From Actinomycetota bacterium (GTDB taxonomy: Bacteria; Actinomycetota; Thermoleophilia; UBA2241), in NCBI GenBank assembly GCA_003164655.1, contig PLTW01000051.1, forward strand, positions 1 through 31,732: DNA of 31,732 bases, written 5' to 3'. The translations under genes were made by a program, and so were the position numbers. The notes beneath the pieces were generated by a model, which saw nothing but the letters and a program-made list of their open reading frames with translations, was not told the origin of the DNA and made no database searches. Every line of letters begins with the position of its first letter. The stretch's first letter is position 1. Of this stretch, positions 29,220-31,732 are shown piece after piece.

Positions 29220-29762
29220 ATGACCGAGCGTGCCGACCACGTCGTCGAAGGCCTGCCGCACGACCTCGACCGGTTCTTGCGCGACTTCTTTCCGCGCCAG
29301 CGCTGGCAGTCGCGCGTGCAGTACGACCACCGCGCCCGGCGCTTCTTTCTCGACGTTATCGTGCGCGACAGCGGCCTCGCCGGAGACGACCGCTTTCTGT
29401 CGCTGATCGCCTTCTACGGGCGCGGGCAGCGCACGCTCATGCAACAGAACCTCGGCCTCGAGCTGCAGTGCCGGCTGTTCTCGGACGAGGGCACAGACCT
29501 CACGCCCCGGCTGCGCACCGCCGAAACCAGCTATCTCGACAACGGCGCGCGCAACTCGGCGATGGGCCGGAAACTCGCCTGGCTCAGCTTTCGCCGCCGC
29601 GTGCTGCGCGACTTCGCGCCCCGCACCCTGCTCTGGGGAGCGGCCATGGCGGCGCTCGTGCTGGTCTTCGGCTTCAGCGTCTCGACGGCGCTGCTGCTGT
29701 GCATCGTGGCGCTCGTCGTGCAGGCGCTGCTCAGCGCGTTCATGTCGGGCCGCTCGACCTGA
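29220..29762 (+). CDS. Membrane protein of unknown function upstream of murT-gatD
   Basis: 180 residues from the ATG at 29220; a GTG one codon upstream is possible. The first 130 residues are soluble, charged and rich in Arg (HDLDRFLRDFFPRQRWQSRV, DHRARRFFLDVIVRD), with alternating strands suggestive of a small alpha/beta domain. Two membrane segments follow at about 134-152 and 154-172, with a short tail. No known motif is seen. The murT gene starts 11 bases after its stop, so it belongs to the cell-wall operon and may tether or regulate the MurT-GatD complex; that is inference from position only. Confidence 0.7.
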   Translation: MTERADHVVEGLPHDLDRFLRDFFPRQRWQSRVQYDHRARRFFLDVIVRDSGLAGDDRFLSLIAFYGRGQRTLMQQNLGLELQCRLFSDEGTDLTPRLRTAETSYLDNGARNSAMGRKLAWLSFRRRVLRDFAPRTLLWGAAMAALVLVFGFSVSTALLLCIVALVVQALLSAFMSGRST

Positions 29763-29773
29763 CGAGCGCCGAC

Positions 29774-31105
29774 ATGGAGCTGCTCCCCCGCCTCACCGCC
29801 CGCTGCGTCGCCACTGCCGTGCGCCTGAGCGGCACCGGCCAGGCCAGCAGCATGCCGGGCAAAGTGGCCAACGCGCTGTTTCCCGGCTACCTGGCCAGCC
29901 ACGCCCGCCGACTCAGCGCCGGCCTCGCCGTCGTCACGGGCACCAACGGCAAGACCACGACCGCCAACATGGCGGCCGGCGCGCTCATCGGCGCCGGCCG
30001 CGACATCGTCCACAACAGCGAGGGCGCCAACCTGCTCTCGGGCATCGCCACCGCGTTCTCGCGCCGGCCGGCGGCGCGCTTTGCCCTGCTCGAGATCGAC
30101 GAGGCGATCGTACCGGAAGCCCTCACGCGTCTGGGAGGGCCGCGGGTCGTGGTGCTCATGAATCTGTTCCGCGACCAGCTCGACCGCTACGGCGAGGTCG
30201 ATCGCCTGGCGGCCGGCTGGCTGGCCGCCCTGCGCGGCCTGACCGCGACGACGCTGATCGCCAACGCCGACGACCCGCTGGTGACCTGGGTCGCCCAGGA
30301 GTCGGGCTGCGAGACCGTCTTTTTCGGCGTCGAGGTGCGCGACGGGCACGCCGACCACGAGGTGAGCGACGTCACCATCTGCCCGCGCTGCGCCACCATG
30401 CTCGCCTACTCGTCGCGCTGGCTGTCGCAGCTCGGCGACTACCGCTGCCCATCGTGCGGCTTCGCGCGGCCGCCGCGCGACCTCGCGGCGGGCGCCCTGA
30501 CCACGGTCGAGGGGCACGCGGAGGCGTCGATCACCGGCGACATCGCCGGCCGGCTCCGCCTCCGCGTGCCCGGCCTGCACAACGTCTACAACGCCCTCGG
30601 CGCCCTGGCCCTGACGCAGCGGCTCGGCGTCGATCCGGCGACGGCGCTCGAGTCGCTGGCCGCTTACCAGCCGGTCTTTGGCCGCTGGAGTCTCGTGCGC
30701 CGCGGCGACACCGCGGTGCAGGTGAACCTCGTCAAGAATCCCGCCGGCATGAACCAGACGCTGCGCGCCCTGCGCGAGGTGCCCGGCGAGAAGGCGCTGG
30801 TGTTCGTGTTGAACGACAACATCGCCGACGGCCGCGACATCTCGTGGATCTGGGACGTCGACATGGAGGAACTGCTGCCGGCGGCCGATCTGGTCATCAC
30901 GAGCGGTACGCGCAAGCACGAGATGGCGCTGCGGCTGAGCTACGCCGGCGTGCCCGACGAGGCCCTCACCAGCGTCGACTCCGTCGTCGCGGCGCTGCGC
31001 CTGGCCGCCGAGCGCGGCGCCCGACGCGTCTACCTGCTGCCCACCTACACGGCGCTCAAAGAGGTCCGCGGCGCCCTCGCGGACTGGGAGGTGGTGCGCC
31101 AGTGA
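29774..31105 (+). CDS. murT: Lipid II isoglutaminyl synthase, MurT subunit
   Basis: 443 residues from the ATG at 29774. MurT is a Mur-ligase-like ATPase that, with the glutaminase GatD, amidates the D-glutamate of lipid II to D-isoglutamine. The P-loop VVTGTNGKTTTANM (K60), the acidic LLEIDEA block and NLFRDQLDRYGE follow Mur-ligase order. A zinc ribbon inserted in the central domain has C203-x2-C206 and C225-x2-C228, as in characterised MurT. The C-terminal domain carries NLVKNPAGMNQTL and the catalytic block VLNDNIADGRDISWIWDVD. The length fits the family. gatD starts inside the stop (GTGA), giving tight coupling. This pair strongly indicates a monoderm cell wall. Confidence 0.96.
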   Translation: MELLPRLTARCVATAVRLSGTGQASSMPGKVANALFPGYLASHARRLSAGLAVVTGTNGKTTTANMAAGALIGAGRDIVHNSEGANLLSGIATAFSRRPAARFALLEIDEAIVPEALTRLGGPRVVVLMNLFRDQLDRYGEVDRLAAGWLAALRGLTATTLIANADDPLVTWVAQESGCETVFFGVEVRDGHADHEVSDVTICPRCATMLAYSSRWLSQLGDYRCPSCGFARPPRDLAAGALTTVEGHAEASITGDIAGRLRLRVPGLHNVYNALGALALTQRLGVDPATALESLAAYQPVFGRWSLVRRGDTAVQVNLVKNPAGMNQTLRALREVPGEKALVFVLNDNIADGRDISWIWDVDMEELLPAADLVITSGTRKHEMALRLSYAGVPDEALTSVDSVVAALRLAAERGARRVYLLPTYTALKEVRGALADWEVVRQ

Positions 31106-31732
31106 CCGACACACGGGCGGCGCCCGGTATCGCCGCCGTGCACCTCTACCCGACCACGATGAACACCTACGGCGACCGCGGCAACATGGCCGCCCTGACC
31201 AGGCGCGCCGCCCTGCGCGGCGTCGCCGTGCACTGGCAGGCCGTCGAGCTGGGCGACGAGCCGCCGGCGCGCTGCGATCTCGTCTTCATGGGGGGCGGCC
31301 AGGACCGCGTGCAGCAGGCCGCCGCCGCCGACCTCGCCCGCCTGCGGCCCTGGCTGTCGGGCGTGATCGACGACGGCGGCGTGGTGTTCGCGGTGTGCGC
31401 CGGGCTGCAGCTCCTGGGTCGGCGCTACGTGGCAGCCGACGGCAGCGAGCTCTCCGGCCTCGGCCTGCTCGACCTGGAGACGCTGGCCGCCCGGCCTGGC
31501 GAGTGGCGCCTGATCGGCAACGTCGTGGCCGACGTGGCCGACCCGGCCGGCAGCGGCGACTCCGGTCGGTCACGCCTTCTGGTCGGCTTCGAAAACCACG
31601 GCGGCCGCACCTTCCTCGGCGCGGCGCGGCCCCTCGGCCGCGTGCGCGTCGGCTTTGGCAACAACGGTCGCGACGGCGGCGAGGGGGCCCAGGCCGGACG
31701 CGTGATCGCGACCTACCTGCACGGCCCGGTGC
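31102..31732 (+). CDS. gatD: Lipid II isoglutaminyl synthase, glutaminase subunit GatD (cut by window end)
   Basis: About 210 residues are visible and the frame is open at the window edge. The start is GTG, overlapping the murT stop by four bases, with GGGAGG upstream. It is a class I glutamine amidotransferase-like (CobQ/CobB type) enzyme giving ammonia to MurT. The N-terminal YPTTMNTYGDRGNMAAL block and FMGGGQDRVQ are typical; the nucleophile is C99 in VVFAVCAGLQLLG, and the histidine in TYLHGP near the window end is the expected partner. FENHGGRTFLG is also characteristic. Only the last part of the protein is missing, so nothing suggests a pseudogene. Confidence 0.95.
   Translation, partial: MTDTRAAPGIAAVHLYPTTMNTYGDRGNMAALTRRAALRGVAVHWQAVELGDEPPARCDLVFMGGGQDRVQQAAAADLARLRPWLSGVIDDGGVVFAVCAGLQLLGRRYVAADGSELSGLGLLDLETLAARPGEWRLIGNVVADVADPAGSGDSGRSRLLVGFENHGGRTFLGAARPLGRVRVGFGNNGRDGGEGAQAGRVIATYLHGPV

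Noticed and set aside
1..31732. Mobile elements or CRISPR arrays
   Set aside because: No transposase, integrase, terminal repeats or spaced direct repeats were seen at any point in the window.

Overview
The window is a GC-rich (roughly 70 percent by eye), densely coded stretch of bacterial chromosome with no rRNA, tRNA, CRISPR array, phage or insertion-sequence gene that I can recognise. It holds 35 protein genes; no gene-free gap exceeds 300 bases. The murT-gatD pair (lipid II amidation, a trait of monoderm bacteria), GC-rich hairpin terminators without a T-run, apparent leaderless starts, many GTG/TTG starts and an MscL with a zinc-ribbon tail point to a deep-branching Actinomycetota-type organism (for example a Thermoleophilia or Coriobacteriia relative). 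Chloroflexota cannot be excluded. Fe-type superoxide dismutase, two Rieske ferredoxins, a ferredoxin:thioredoxin reductase (FTR) catalytic subunit and rubredoxin suggest iron-sulfur-based redox metabolism with some oxygen exposure.

Layout. 121-1296 (+) is a secreted PQQ-type sugar dehydrogenase. 1301-5745 (-) holds a long run: a HprK/PEPCK-like P-loop protein, purC, a membrane-anchored protein of unknown function, mscL with a zinc ribbon, and a methyltransferase coupled to mscL by a 4-base overlap. 5913-7904 (-) is a redox cluster: Rieske ferredoxin, glutaredoxin, FTR catalytic subunit, a second Rieske ferredoxin, then Fe-superoxide dismutase. A nitroreductase (8090-8593, -) diverges from an FAD dehydrogenase-purA-merR run (8770-12310, +). 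A perfect hairpin and a textbook MerR-type promoter (19-base spacer containing an 8+8 inverted repeat) then separate merR from a tightly overlapping operon: amidase, C-terminally anchored solute-binding protein, amidohydrolase (12438-17367).

17552-23332 (+) is a second purine cluster: purD, secreted protein, purE, a 43-residue membrane peptide, ridA, membrane protein, purB, quinone oxidoreductase. Rubredoxin (-) converges on it. 23651-29127 (-) carries genes resembling wbpD, wbpB, wbpA and wbpI of the UDP-2,3-diacetamido-hexuronic acid pathway, with a C45-type acyltransferase/peptidase inserted. The aminotransferase (wbpE) is not in the window. On the other side of a 92-base divergent intergenic region lie an unknown membrane protein, murT and gatD; gatD is cut by the window end.

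The best candidates for something undescribed are the Rieske-glutaredoxin-FTR-Rieske redox operon (with a CWC in place of the classical CHC motif), the MerR-controlled amidase/binding-protein/amidohydrolase operon, and the HprK/PEPCK-like protein next to purC. All functional statements rest on motif reading by eye; no database search was run.
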